Made by a program: the position numbers and the translations under genes. DNA of 64,000 bases from Crotophaga sulcirostris (lineage: Eukaryota; Chordata; Aves; Cuculiformes; Crotophagidae): positions 221,152 to 285,151 of the forward strand of contig VYZB01000332.1 of the NCBI GenBank assembly GCA_013397455.1. Direction: 5' to 3'. This document shows, piece after piece, positions 27,745 to 39,052 of the stretch (positions are counted from its first letter, which is position 1; every line of letters begins with the position of its first letter). A model generated the notes under the pieces. That model searched no databases. It was not told the origin of the DNA and saw nothing but the letters and a program-made list of their open reading frames with translations.

Positions 27745-27900
27745 TTTAGCCTACCTGCAGTAAGGCTGCTACTAAAACAACGATAATCACGCTGTCTTCC
27801 ACCCAAGGCAGCAAAGCCCCCGCCGGCTCCACGGTCAGTCCCCGGGGAGCGCTGCCGGCCGGCCTCACTGACAGCCCTCACCGCGCGGCTGCCTCACCCA
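27745..27900 (-). promoter_or_regulatory. Candidate 5' splice sites of a GALNT11 leader exon
   Basis: On the minus strand three donor-like sequences lie at the gene-proximal edge of the CpG island: CTGG|GTGAGG (exon end 27898), GCGCG|GTGAGG (27882) and CTGCAG|GTAGGC (27755). Any could end the first non-coding exon. There is no transcript evidence in the sequence. Confidence 0.3.
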
Positions 27901-28078
27901 GCGAGCCGGCCAGGCACAGCCTCCCGCGCCCCTCAGCCACGAAGGGGAGAGCCCTGAGGCTGCCCCCGGCCTCTGGGCAGGGGTGGTGGGAAACAGGAAT
28001 CGCTGCCCCCGGGACAGGCTCCGCGCGTCGCTCCAGGCGGGGCCGGAGCGGGCCCAACACCGAGGCCGCCCCTCACCG

Positions 28079-28342
28079 CCGGGGCTGCACCTCGCACCGG
28101 TCCCCTCTCCTCACCTGCCGGGGCTGCACCTCGCACCGGTCCCGGCCCCCTCTCCTCACCTGCCGGGGCTGCACCTCGCACCGGTCCCGGCCCCCTCTCC
28201 TCACCTGCCGAGGCGGCACCTCGCACCGGTCCCGGTCCCCTCTCCTCACCTGCCGAGGCGGCACCTCGCACCGGTCCCGGTCCCCTCTCCTCACCTGCCG
28301 AGGCGGCACCTCGCACCGGTTCCGGCCCCCTCTCCTCACCTG
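28079..28342. repeat. 45-bp minisatellite in the CpG island
   Basis: Six tandem units start at 28079, 28118, 28163, 28208, 28253 and 28298 (the first is 39 bp, the rest exactly 45 bp). Each unit begins CCGGGGCTG or CCGAGGCGG, continues ACCTCGCACCGGTCC, and ends CTCCTCACCTG. Units 2-3 are of the CCGGGG type and units 4-6 of the CCGAGG type, suggesting local duplication of variant units. Diverged related units continue from 28343 to the gap at 28661. Confidence 0.95.
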
Positions 28343-28660
28343 CCGGGGCTGCCCCTCACGCCACCGCCGGCTCCGTGCCTCGCGTTGGTCTCGTACCCTC
28401 ACCTGCCGAGGCTGCCCCTCACACCCAACCCTACCACTCACACCGCTCCCGTGCTCTCACCCCGGGGCTGCCCCTCACACCGGCTCCGTCCCTCGGCCCC
28501 GAGGCTGCCGCTCGCTCCGCCGCCAGACCCGTCCCCGCACACCGATCCCGTCCCCGCGCTCCTCGGAGCCGCCCCTCGCCCCGCCACCCGCCTCGCCCCT
28601 CACACCCGCCCCATCTCTCGCTCCCCCGGGGCTGTCCCTCACACCACCGCCCACCCCGCC
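28343..28660. repeat. Diverged continuation of the minisatellite
   Basis: The phrase CCG(A/G)GGCTGCCCCTCAC recurs at irregular spacing up to the assembly gap. This points to an older, decayed part of the same array and makes it likely that the array continues into the gap. Confidence 0.65.
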
Positions 28661-29633
28661 NNNNNNNNNNNNNNNNNNNNNNNNNNNNNNNNNNNNNNNN
28701 NNNNNNNNNNNNNNNNNNNNNNNNNNNNNNNNNNNNNNNNNNNNNNNNNNNNNNNNNNNNNNNNNNNNNNNNNNNNNNNNNNNNNNNNNNNNNNNNNNNN
28801 NNNNNNNNNNNNNNNNNNNNNNNNNNNNNNNNNNNNNNNNNNNNNNNNNNNNNNNNNNNNNNNNNNNNNNNNNNNNNNNNNNNNNNNNNNNNNNNNNNNN
28901 NNNNNNNNNNNNNNNNNNNNNNNNNNNNNNNNNNNNNNNNNNNNNNNNNNNNNNNNNNNNNNNNNNNNNNNNNNNNNNNNNNNNNNNNNNNNNNNNNNNN
29001 NNNNNNNNNNNNNNNNNNNNNNNNNNNNNNNNNNNNNNNNNNNNNNNNNNNNNNNNNNNNNNNNNNNNNNNNNNNNNNNNNNNNNNNNNNNNNNNNNNNN
29101 NNNNNNNNNNNNNNNNNNNNNNNNNNNNNNNNNNNNNNNNNNNNNNNNNNNNNNNNNNNNNNNNNNNNNNNNNNNNNNNNNNNNNNNNNNNNNNNNNNNN
29201 NNNNNNNNNNNNNNNNNNNNNNNNNNNNNNNNNNNNNNNNNNNNNNNNNNNNNNNNNNNNNNNNNNNNNNNNNNNNNNNNNNNNNNNNNNNNNNNNNNNN
29301 NNNNNNNNNNNNNNNNNNNNNNNNNNNNNNNNNNNNNNNNNNNNNNNNNNNNNNNNNNNNNNNNNNNNNNNNNNNNNNNNNNNNNNNNNNNNNNNNNNNN
29401 NNNNNNNNNNNNNNNNNNNNNNNNNNNNNNNNNNNNNNNNNNNNNNNNNNNNNNNNNNNNNNNNNNNNNNNNNNNNNNNNNNNNNNNNNNNNNNNNNNNN
29501 NNNNNNNNNNNNNNNNNNNNNNNNNNNNNNNNNNNNNNNNNNNNNNNNNNNNNNNNNNNNNNNNNNNNNNNNNNNNNNNNNNNNNNNNNNNNNNNNNNNN
29601 NNNNNNNNNNNNNNNNNNNNNNNNNNNNNNNNN
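28661..29633. other. Assembly gap (973 N)
   Basis: Run of N between two CpG-rich flanks, next to a tandem array. The missing sequence is probably G+C-rich and repetitive and may contain the transcription start site(s). Confidence 1.
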
Positions 29634-29800
29634 CTCCTCCTCCCCCCGCCCATCCCCGGCCGGCGCTGTCACGTGACGCGGCGGGGCGCTGCCGCCATGA
29701 CTGGCGTGGCAGGCTCGGCCTGGGAAGATGGCGAGCGCTGAGAGAGGGAGAGTGGCGGGGCTGTGGGGTCCTGCCTGGTCCCTCGTGCTGAGCGTGCACG
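29634..29800. promoter_or_regulatory. CpG island, right part; probable bidirectional promoter
   Basis: CpG-rich DNA with a perfect palindrome GTCACGTGAC (29668-29677; E-box of the USF/TFE type), a YY1-like ATGGCGGC core on the minus strand (29691-29698) and AAGATGGCG on the plus strand (29725-29733). YY1 cores of this form commonly sit just downstream of the start site in the direction of transcription, so the opposed pair hints at transcription both ways: GALNT11 to the left and an unknown transcript to the right. The plus-strand 65-codon frame starting at 29728 has no recognised similarity. Confidence 0.55.
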
Positions 29801-29934
29801 GCCATGAAGCTACGGGGGATTCAGGGCTGGAGGGCTGCGGTTGTGCGGCCTTCAGTCCCCCTCGTCCCTCAGAGTTGCAGTGCCTTTGCCCATCCCACTC
29901 CCCTCACGAGTTCTACAAGAAGTAGTTAGGATGA

Positions 29935-32900
29935 CAAAAGTGGAATATTTCGATTTAAGCTAAAGTAGAGTAAGGTTTCAGCTAAGTAACTGGACTTTTG
30001 AAAGTTAGACAGAATGCCTCTCTGATAGCATGTTTTCTTTATAGCATGTTTTTTTTCAAATAATGTTTTTCCAGACACTGTTCACAGATAAATGATAATG
30101 TGTGATCTGTGCTGAACAGATGTGTCGTCTTCTATAATCACCTCTGTTTGCAGTCTTTCCTTAATGTGAGAAAAGGCAGCTCAGAGATTTAATTTTAGAG
30201 AGGACAACGTCTTAGAAGCAAAGAAATTCATTCACAGAGCTGGGTGCGTAAGGGGGTGGACCCTCCCCTATGCACATCACTTGATCCAGCTCATGTACAT
30301 TTGTTTAGGACACTTACACTGAGTTCCCATAATTCATTTACATTTGTTAGGAGGCCATTATCTAGACAGTTCTAATACACAGCTAGTTCTAATATACAGC
30401 TTTACTAAGTTCCGTCATAGACACGGTGCCTCTCTGTCTACTCTTGATTCACACCTTGCTAAATCACATCCTCCACATGGCTGTGTAATCCCAGTCTCCT
30501 CTTCCCTTAATTGGGTATTTGAAAACTTAAATTATTTCTGACCATCTACTGATTTCAACTATCACAATGTGGCTGAAGAAAAACTTTTATTTATCTATTT
30601 TATTTATCTATTGCTCCTATCTAAATGCAAGGTCAGACAGAGAGCTGGCTCCAAAGCTCCAGTTAGCAAGAGATGTGACTGTTGTGAAGTTCATAATAAC
30701 ATTAAAACTAGTTCTTGGAAAGTAACAGAACATGCATAAGTTTTCTAGGAAAATTTATACATATGCATTTAAGTGGGAAATATATTCTGTTCCCAGCTCT
30801 TGTCTCATTATGCATGATTGATATGCTTGGAAGGGGAGAAATGAGGTGAGGGCCAGGCTGATGGGGCCTATCTGGGCCAGCTAGCGGTCTTTTCCTCACA
30901 GAGTAGTTTGAGCAGCTGGCTGGAATGTGAGGGACTGGTTTCTTCAGTTCTGTGGGAAGGGGGAGATAGCTGAGGGAAATCAACCCCAGCTACACTAAAA
31001 TAACCTACACTTGGCTTTTAATGCACTTCTGTAGCAGCAAGAGTTGACATCTTCACAGGTGGAAAGGTGTTGAATTCTCAAATCTTTCATATCCAGAGTA
31101 AGTGATCTAACCACTCTCTGACAAGGCAGAAGGGTAGTGGGATAACTTTACCACTGGTCCATCTTTGTGTGAGACCTGACTTGTCAGGTGCCCTTTTGCG
31201 AGGAGCCTGTTGAAACTGGAAGGCTCATTTGGTTTGTAAACCCCGGTGAGGTTTAAGAACAAACTGTCAGATTTGCTTGGCTTAGTCAGGACTGGGAAGG
31301 GTTTTTTGTGACTACCCGAGAGGTTTTTTTTGTGACTACCCAGATACAGAACTTAGGCTTGCTGAGCAACACTTTGGAGATGGCGAATTTTTTTAGTAAA
31401 GTAGAAATTAAACAGGGTTGGCTCACCCAAGCCCAGTCCTTGGTGGATATTGCCACTGGTGTCCAGAGATTATGGAAAAGTGCGTTATAACACAAATAGA
31501 GCAGAATACAGAACTTGTCAAAAAGCTGTAGCTACGGCATTAAAATACAGAGGGCAAAAAGCAATGTGTCATCATAAACTGCAGTAGAGAAAAAGGAGTG
31601 ACAGCCTGTGGAGGGGTTAGTGGGTGGATGACAAGGAGGAAGCAGGGATCAAGATGAAAGTAGTGTGCGCACTTAAATGAGATTGCTGTGTAGTCACCGT
31701 CCCTGTCAGCCAGCTTTTCATAATTCCTGTTTCATAATGCCTAATAGGCAGCTTTGATCTCTCTCTCATAATAATTTAGCCAGAGGACTGGAGGTGTATG
31801 TTAAGCTCTTCTAGGTAAAAGCAACCTCAGCACATATGCAATCTGCTTTCTGCATTATCCTTGAAGTCCTTCTAATTTGTCCATTTCTTGCCTAGCTTGT
31901 AATTGCGTGCTTAATCTACCCAAAAAAAGCTATTTTAGTTCTTATCAAAAAGGGTTTCCCTGGTGCTTGGATTATCATTTTATTAACAGAATTAATCAAC
32001 TGCTACTTTTCAGCGTCACATACATTAAGGTCTTTGAGACATGTGTTTCATTTCTCAAAATCCCTGATAATGATAATCTACTCAGCCCAACTGCTTAATG
32101 TACCCTCTGATAACTTGTTAGTGTTAAATAATTGACCCACTTTCTATGTGCTACAGCAAGGGACAAGAACTCACATGAAAGTCCTGGCAAGAAGTTGTAA
32201 CCCAAAATAATCCTCTGTCAGCGTGGGTTGTGGTCAGAATTTGAGATCCATATGTACTCAAGCACTGAAATTTCCTTTATTAAATGTTTCTGTTGTTGAC
32301 ACAGACACAAATAAAAAAGAGAAAAGGATGCACTGAGCTATAAAGTATATTCTTTAAGTCCTACCTCATTTCTTAGAATGGCTCTTCTTCTTTGTGAAAA
32401 AAGGTGGATATCCCAAAACTCAAACAGAATTAATGTATGTTATTTTTCTAAATCTAAATCGTTCAGAAGAAATTTCTCCAGCCAACATGTAGAACTTGAC
32501 CAGCTGTGATAAAAAAGACTGGAGGAAACTCCAAGCATTCTTCCAGCAACTTGGAGAACTTACATTTGTTAGAGTAGTTTTGTTTTTTAATAATTTGCCT
32601 AGGGGCTGTCCATGACTGGGGTCAGTTTGCACATCCCCTTACTGGAGTTTTTATGAGATGAGGATTTTAAATGGAGTAAACAAGCCCTTGAAAGCACTGG
32701 GTGGTTTATTTGGAGTATTTGAGGAACAAGGACATTTATCTGATTGCATTCAGACTTTTCCTTCCTGTTGTTACTTTCACTGTGTATCACTTAACATGTT
32801 GCTTTTCTTGCTTTTGAAAAGAAAGGTCAAATAACAACTCAGAACATTTCTAAGTGTTTTTCTGATTTGCCCACTCGTCTCAAATACTTTCAAAATCTTG

Positions 32901-33040
32901 GGCAATATTCATCAAATTTGACAGTGGGCGGAGATCTCGAAGAGATTATATTCTGAATAGCTTTGCAAAAATAGGTGCCTGAACAGTCTGAATACTCTGA
33001 ATAGACTATTATCCACTACAGAAGGAAAGTCTGTAGAACT
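29935..33040. other. Non-coding AT-rich stretch
   Basis: No exon, RNA gene or repeat family recognised. A small imperfect duplication (GTTTTTTGTGACTACCC twice, with a longer T run in the second copy) lies at about 31300-31341. Confidence 0.6.
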
Positions 33041-33158
33041 GGAAGACTGGATGAGGCACTGAGTGCCATGGTTTAGGTGATGGGATGGTGTTAGTGTTGG
33101 CTTATAGGTTGGACTTGATGATCTCAAAGGTCCCTTCCAACCTTGTGATACTGTGATA
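33041..33158 (+). mobile_element. CR1 LINE 3' end (ATACTGTG-tail type)
   Basis: GGTTGGACTTGATGATCTCA, then AAGGTCCCTTCCAACC and a GATACTGTGATA tail: a plus-oriented CR1 3' end of about 118 bp. It is nearly the same sequence as 59806-59923, so both belong to one subfamily. Confidence 0.93.
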
Positions 33159-36100
33159 ACAAGTTTATTGCACATACTCTTAAAATCTTTAGGAAAACTC
33201 AGGAAAGAATCCATGGAGCTGTTGTGGCTAGTCTACTGACAACATCAGTTCTGTGCTTTGTTCTGTGTGAAAAGGCAAAAAGGATGTTAGGTACATTAAG
33301 ATAGAAATAAAGAATAAGATGTTATACTGATGTAAAACCCAGAGTTCTTGTATGTCTCAAATACTGTGTGGAATTCTCCCTAAAACACCATGAAAGGTAA
33401 AGAGGAAAGCAATGAGCTGACCTGTGGTGTGGAACTGCTTCCTTAAAGAAAAAAAAGGTGTTTAAATACTCTCCAATAGTTTAACTTGGAGAATTACTAT
33501 GAAGGAATATGATAATGGCATAAAAATCTGTTATGTCATAGAGAAAGTGAGTTCTGTGTTGCTGATAGCACAAGATTTAGGTGTCCTGAGTGAAAATTCC
33601 AGGCAGTAAATTTAAAAGAAACAAAATAAAGCGTGTTTGCTCTTGAGATACAATTGTAAATTGCTACAAGTGTATTGTAGAGGCCAAAAGTATAAATGTG
33701 CTCATGAGTGGATTAGAAATGGAAAAAATGTCCATTGAGGCCTCTTAAACATAATGCTGATGCAGCTGCCAGCTCTGGAAATCTCCAAGTGAAGGGGTGG
33801 ATTCAACCAGCAGATTAAGATATCTAAATTTGGTTTTCAGCATGTAGGTGTCTCCTGGTGAACCAGATGTCTAAGCTTCCTTTATGCTCAGTAGAGAACA
33901 AATGTGGGATTTAGTTACATAAATGCAGGCATCACATGCCATTTTAGGCATTGTGGAGTTTTCTACCTGGCTTCCTGCTCCAAGAAGTAGCAGGTCTTCT
34001 GAAAAGCCTGTCATGTCTGAAAGTCCCGTGTGGGAGTCTTTGGTGTCTCAGACCATCACAACTGTCACTCATCACCTGTGGTTAACAAGCTGAACCCTGG
34101 TCACAGCTGGTAAAGCAAGCTATTCAGACCACCTTAAGGCAGATGTATCAATATATTTTGAACAGCTGAATAGCTCTTGGCCTCATTAACTGTATTGGGT
34201 AGTTCTCTATTGACCGTAGGAAGAACTCACATTCAGATAAAGATATCTGCACAGGGATGCTTCAGTCTAGGTGTCCGAATTTATAGGGTTTGGCAGGCTG
34301 TACCAAAGGGCATATTGCTTAGCTTTTTTATGCTGTTTCCTTAGCTAGTCAGACCACTGAGCTGATTCAACTGGGATTGATTTAAGGGAAGAATACAGGA
34401 CATCATGTATTAAAAACCTTCTTAAGATACCGAGATTTATTGATAATGAGGACTGTGAGAAGGTTTAGTTGCTCATTGTGTAATGGTGCATTTATGTATA
34501 GTGACACTTTGAACACAGTTTCTGTAAGCCTGGAAGATGCTTGATGACCAAGAGATCTGAGCAGCCGCAGGTACTGCTGATGAAGCCACTTGAATGAGAA
34601 ATTCTTAAGCCATTATATCCTGTAACTGAAAAGGTTTATTTAACAAAGGTAAATCAAGCCTCATTTGATTGGTGACAGGCTTTACACTGTTCTGTGTATC
34701 AGAGCAGTTAGATCTTGTTAGAGTAGCAGAACTTGCCTAAGAAAAATTTGGGCTAAGATTCAGGCCAAAGGAATTGGAAAGGATGGTAACTAGAAAAGCC
34801 AGATGGTAATTAGATGAGTTTTGGAAAACAGAATCATTTTTTTTCCTTAATCTCTCGCAATTCAAATTTTTGACATTTTCTTGTTGGAAAGACAAAACTT
34901 TTTGCACTAATGCAGTCCTTTTGGGCTGAGGAAAGTTGAAACAAAACAAGTAAACAAGTCAACAAGCTCTGACTTTGTTTTTTTGGATATCTTAAAAAAG
35001 CTGTGAAGGAGCTTTTATGCTTTTAAAACTGCATTGGTCACCAATTGTGCTACTGCAGCAGTGTTCACACTTGATACTTATCGACAGAATGCCTTGATAT
35101 TAGAATAAATAATAAAGACTCCCTCCTAGCATCACTGCTGTTAGCAGAGCATCTGTATCACTCAAATGTCCCGCTCTTCAAAATGAGGCAGAGACAAGAA
35201 CAAGCTTAATATGCCAGAATATGCGGGCCCTCTCCCTTTTCCCATACCTGGAATGCAGATAAGATCTACCAACCAGATTAACCCATGCTAATGAAGCAAG
35301 AAAGAAGTTGTGGGGTGGAGTGATGAGCATATGTATTATGCCCCTAAAATCTGCAGGAACACGAGGAAGAAACCAGTTGTGTGAGTGACAGACAGTGCTT
35401 GGGAGAATTCACAAATCTAAGGATCTTGCCTTGTTTTGTCCCAGCAAGGAATTGCAGCACTGAACATACACAGAATAGCATAGTATTCAATTCCCTTTAA
35501 CTTTTTTCTTTCAATTTCCAGCCTGATTTGTGTTATTTTTCTGTACTTCTTAACACCTCTCTTCTCACATTTTCTGTAGAGTCTCTCCAGAACTGTGGAA
35601 AAGTTGTGTTTTAGATTTGAAATGTTGCTGACAAAATTCCATCTGGTTTTGGTATTCAGAAGTTCTCACCCATAAGATCTGGGAGCGAGATGTTACTTTT
35701 TCTGTCATTCCTTTTTATTGAAATAAAACATTCCTTGGAATCTGTGGAGGGAGGTAATTGGCTAAACTCTCTGTCCAGTGTTGCACAACTGTACTCAGAT
35801 CACTTCACAGGCTCAGGGTTTGGGCCAGCCTGGGCTGATTTCTTTTCCACTTTAGACTGTTTTGCAAAGTTTTGAGAATGAAAACAATCCCAGCAAACCC
35901 ATAAATCTCACCAGTGAATTGTCTTTTTCCCAATGAATTATATTAGAACTCTACCAAGAGTTTCCTTCCATCTTTGTTTCTAACTCCCTCATAACAGGAG
36001 GAAAAAAGTTTATTTGCATGTGAGGCCAGTCTCATTTTCCTCTCTTTACAGATGTGGAAGTAAAAGCACAGAAAGATGCAACTGGTTGTTCCAGGTCATA

Positions 36101-36394
36101 CAACAGAACAGTGGCAGAAAAACAGAACAGATTCCTTCAGTTCTCTCTCTATTGCATCACTCTGTCTTCCTGTTTTGATGAAAATGTCTGAAATGTAATT
36201 TTCATAGGTAAGTCTGTGAGAAAGCTTCAGACTTCCTGAAGCATGGAAACCAAAACCTCTAGTTAAGTCATGTAAACAGAGGTTAGATAGAGTTCAGGCA
36301 GAGACAAAGACTCCAAGACTGAGTTGCAGCACTTCTGTTGCACACTTATCTGTTTGGTAATTCTTTCTCATAGCAAGTATAATTACAAAATCAT
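33159..36394. other. Non-coding AT-rich stretch
   Basis: Nothing recognisable on either strand. Open frames are short and without family resemblance. Confidence 0.6.
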
Positions 36395-36920
36395 CATGGA
36401 TTGGTTTGGGTCGGAAGGGACCTTACAGATCATCCAGTTCCAACCCTTCTGCCATGGGCAGGGACACCTCCCACTCAATCAGGTTGATCAAAGCCCCATC
36501 CAACCTGGCCTTGAACACCTCCAGGGATGGGGCATCCATGACTTCTCTGGGCAACCTGTGTCAGTGCCTCACCACCCTCACAGGAAAAAATTTCTTCCTA
36601 ATATCTAATCTAAATTTCCCCTCTTTCAGCTTAAAACTGTTCCCCTTCATCCTGTCCCTGCACTCCCTGATAAAGAGCCCCTCCCCAGCTTTCCTGTAGG
36701 TCTCCATTAAGTACTGGAAGGCTGCTCTAAGTTCTCCCTGGAGCCTTTTCTTCTCTAGGCTGAACAAGCCCACCTCCCTTAGCCTATCCTGTATGGGAGG
36801 TGCTCCAGCCCTCTGATCACCTTTGGGGCCTCATCTGGACTCACTCTAACAGATTCATGTCCTTCTTGTGCTGAGGACTCAGAACTGAATGCAGGACTCC
36901 AGGTGTTCGCAGTATCCATA
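36395..36920 (-). mobile_element. CR1 LINE 3' fragment
   Basis: The plus strand is the reverse complement of CR1 ORF2 C-terminus plus 3' UTR. The minus strand encodes GLFSLEKKRLQGELRAAFQY and GKFRLDIRKKFFPVRVVRH, the ORF2 C-terminal phrases of avian CR1, interrupted by stops. It is closely similar to 48750-49548. Confidence 0.95.
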
Positions 36921-38970
36921 ATTTTACCGGTATCCTTCATGAAAAGATACCCCAGCCTCTAGCTCCTTACCTATTGTAAAACAGGATGCTGAGGCTTTAT
37001 TTTATCTAATTTTTTTTCATACTACAGATCCATTTTCTGCATTCTCATGGATGGGGTTTTCACTTTCCTAGCACAGAGAAAAGCATAAAAAGTCAGCATG
37101 TGTAACAAGCAAAGGATTATTATACAGTAATATTTATAATTTCATTTTAGCTCTATTATTCCCATTTGTATGACAGAATTATGCTGATTCATACCAACTG
37201 GAAGCAGTTCCTGCTTCTCTGTAGCAACTTTGTTGTATGTTGTAATCACAGAATCACTGGGCTTTTACACCTTCTTCTTCCACCCCCCTCCTTCATTTGC
37301 ATTCTTGTCTGCTATTTCTGTAATCCATCCTAAAAAAATTCACAACTTAACACTTTGAACAGGCAAACAACCATTAGAAACTTCTAGTCTAAATCATTCT
37401 TCTTCTTCAGAGGCCTGAGATGCAATAACAGTATACCTCATCTTTGTGGTTTTCCTTTTCCTAAGAGAAATATGTGAAATTCAATAGTAGTAATGTTTCC
37501 TACTTTATGCATAAGTAAGAAAGTGAAGTAAAATTGTATTTTGTAGATAAGAGGACAAGAATTAGGAGATGTGACTGTTGCTCAGGGTGCTCCCTCCATA
37601 AATCTTGCGTTTATTGCTTGGTTTCTTAATTTGTTACATACAGTATGTTGACGTAATTCTTACGCCCGGGACCTGTGTCTCTTTTATCTGTTCAGATTAG
37701 AAGCATTTGTGGCCACACAGAGTTTTTTTATTGGGCAACTATGTATCACTACAAACAGGGACAACTGACCTCTATTACGATTCCTAGGCAAATGCAAAGC
37801 AAAACAGAAAAGCTCCCTGTAAGCAACATACTCTTTGTTGCTTTACTAACTTGTGATTTACCAGAGAAATGTGTCAGGGTAGGCTATCAAAAGCTGTGTT
37901 TCTAAAGTGTAAGTATTGGAAATTCATAAACTTGACTTCAATTAATGATGAAAAAGAAATTGAAAGTAAGTATTCTAATTGTTCTATACAGAACCCTAGA
38001 GCTGTGCAGTTACCTGTAAGCTATATTAGCATGAATAAAATCTGTATGATTCAAAGCTGACGATAATTTTGGAGCCTATTAAAAAACCCTAATAGTGTGA
38101 CTTTTACGTTAATGATTTTAGTGAAGAATTAGTAGGCAATTAAATGAATGACTGGAGGAAACCATTATTGCACTATCTGAAAATGTCAAGCTCTGAAAGA
38201 AGTGTACTGCCCAGTGAAAATAGAAGATAAATACTGCTAAAGTCTGTCGTAGACAGACATTATGCTGGACAAGGGGACAGCATAACTTTCTATACAAGTC
38301 GTGAGATGCCCCCTGGTGTTATAAACCTCTGCTGTTTATTTCTGTTGAGACATTGTGGTCAGAGGAGGAGAAGACACCCGCAGTATTTACAGCGAGTAAG
38401 AAAGAGTAAAAGGTAAATGGGAGCTACTGAAGGCTGCAAAGCTGCAGAAAAGGAATTGGTAGCAATGGCATTTAGCATCTACCTGCCATTTACAATAAGC
38501 AGAATTAGCTGTAAGCTTCTGAGTTTTAAGTAACATTTTCAGTAGCGAGAGTTGGAGGATGCTGTATGGTTATGGGGATCCAGGTGAGGAAAGGATCAGC
38601 AGCATTTTGGGAGTTTATAGATGGAAAGTAGACTTGGAGAGGCTTTGGAGAGACACAGAGAGAGGAGTTTCCTTCTTCACCCAGATATCTCTTCCATAGC
38701 ACTATAGTTATGGAATCCCAGACCTGCCCTTGTAGACATGAGTCTCAACGCCAGTCACTACAAGTAACACTATACTCTGTCATCTTCCTACAGCAATGTC
38801 TGCTTCTTTGGGGCTGCTGAGAAGAGGAAGGAGAAGCAGGGAGGGGACAGGAGAAAAGGAACTGTTTCAGCAAAGGGGAAGGGAGGCATAGAAGGTGCTA
38901 AGCTAAAGAGGAAGGCCTCAGGGAGCGAGGCTTTCTGTTCCTATTACTGGGGTCAAAAATCACTGCTTTA
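36921..38970. other. Non-coding AT-rich stretch
   Basis: No recognised gene or repeat. Confidence 0.6.
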
Positions 38971-38974
38971 ACTT

Positions 38975-39052
38975 TTGGTCAGCCTTGGAGTGGTCAGGCA
39001 GTTGGACTAGATGATCACTGCAGGTCACTTCCAACTGAAAATATTATGGTCT
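38975..39052 (+). mobile_element. CR1 LINE 3' tail, short and diverged
   Basis: TTGGACTAGATGATCACTGC followed by AGGTCACTTCCAACTG is the CR1 3' consensus in plus orientation. About 80 bp only. Confidence 0.75.

Larger units (their letters stand above)
12438..27780 (-). other. Probable GALNT11 5' UTR intron
   Basis: About 15 kb of AT-rich sequence between the acceptor at 12438 and the CpG island. It contains CR1 fragments at 12825-12929 and 18700-19110. No coding exon is seen on either strand, and the longest open frames are about 100 codons with no family resemblance. Assignment as a single intron is an inference; additional non-coding exons could be hidden here. Confidence 0.55.
27790..28660. 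promoter_or_regulatory. CpG island, left part (likely GALNT11 promoter / first exon)
   Basis: An abrupt change from AT-rich sequence to very G+C- and CpG-rich DNA with GCCGGC, CCGCGCGGC and CCGGGGAGCG clusters. It lies upstream of the GALNT11 coding exons and is the only island on that side in the window, so it is the natural promoter. The long frames read through it on both strands (one over 600 codons, mostly N) are caused by a repeat whose period is a multiple of three and by the gap; they are not proteins. Confidence 0.7.

Noticed and set aside
27983..29791. 602-codon plus-strand open frame and matching 388-433-codon frames on both strands
   Set aside because: Most of the frame is N, and the rest is a 45-bp tandem repeat whose period is divisible by three, so frames stay open without selection.
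29697..29925. Short plus-strand ORFs starting at 29697 (14 codons) and 29728 (65 codons) in the CpG island
   Set aside because: The ATGs are part of YY1-like motifs; no homology and no clear downstream exon. Kept only as evidence for a promoter.
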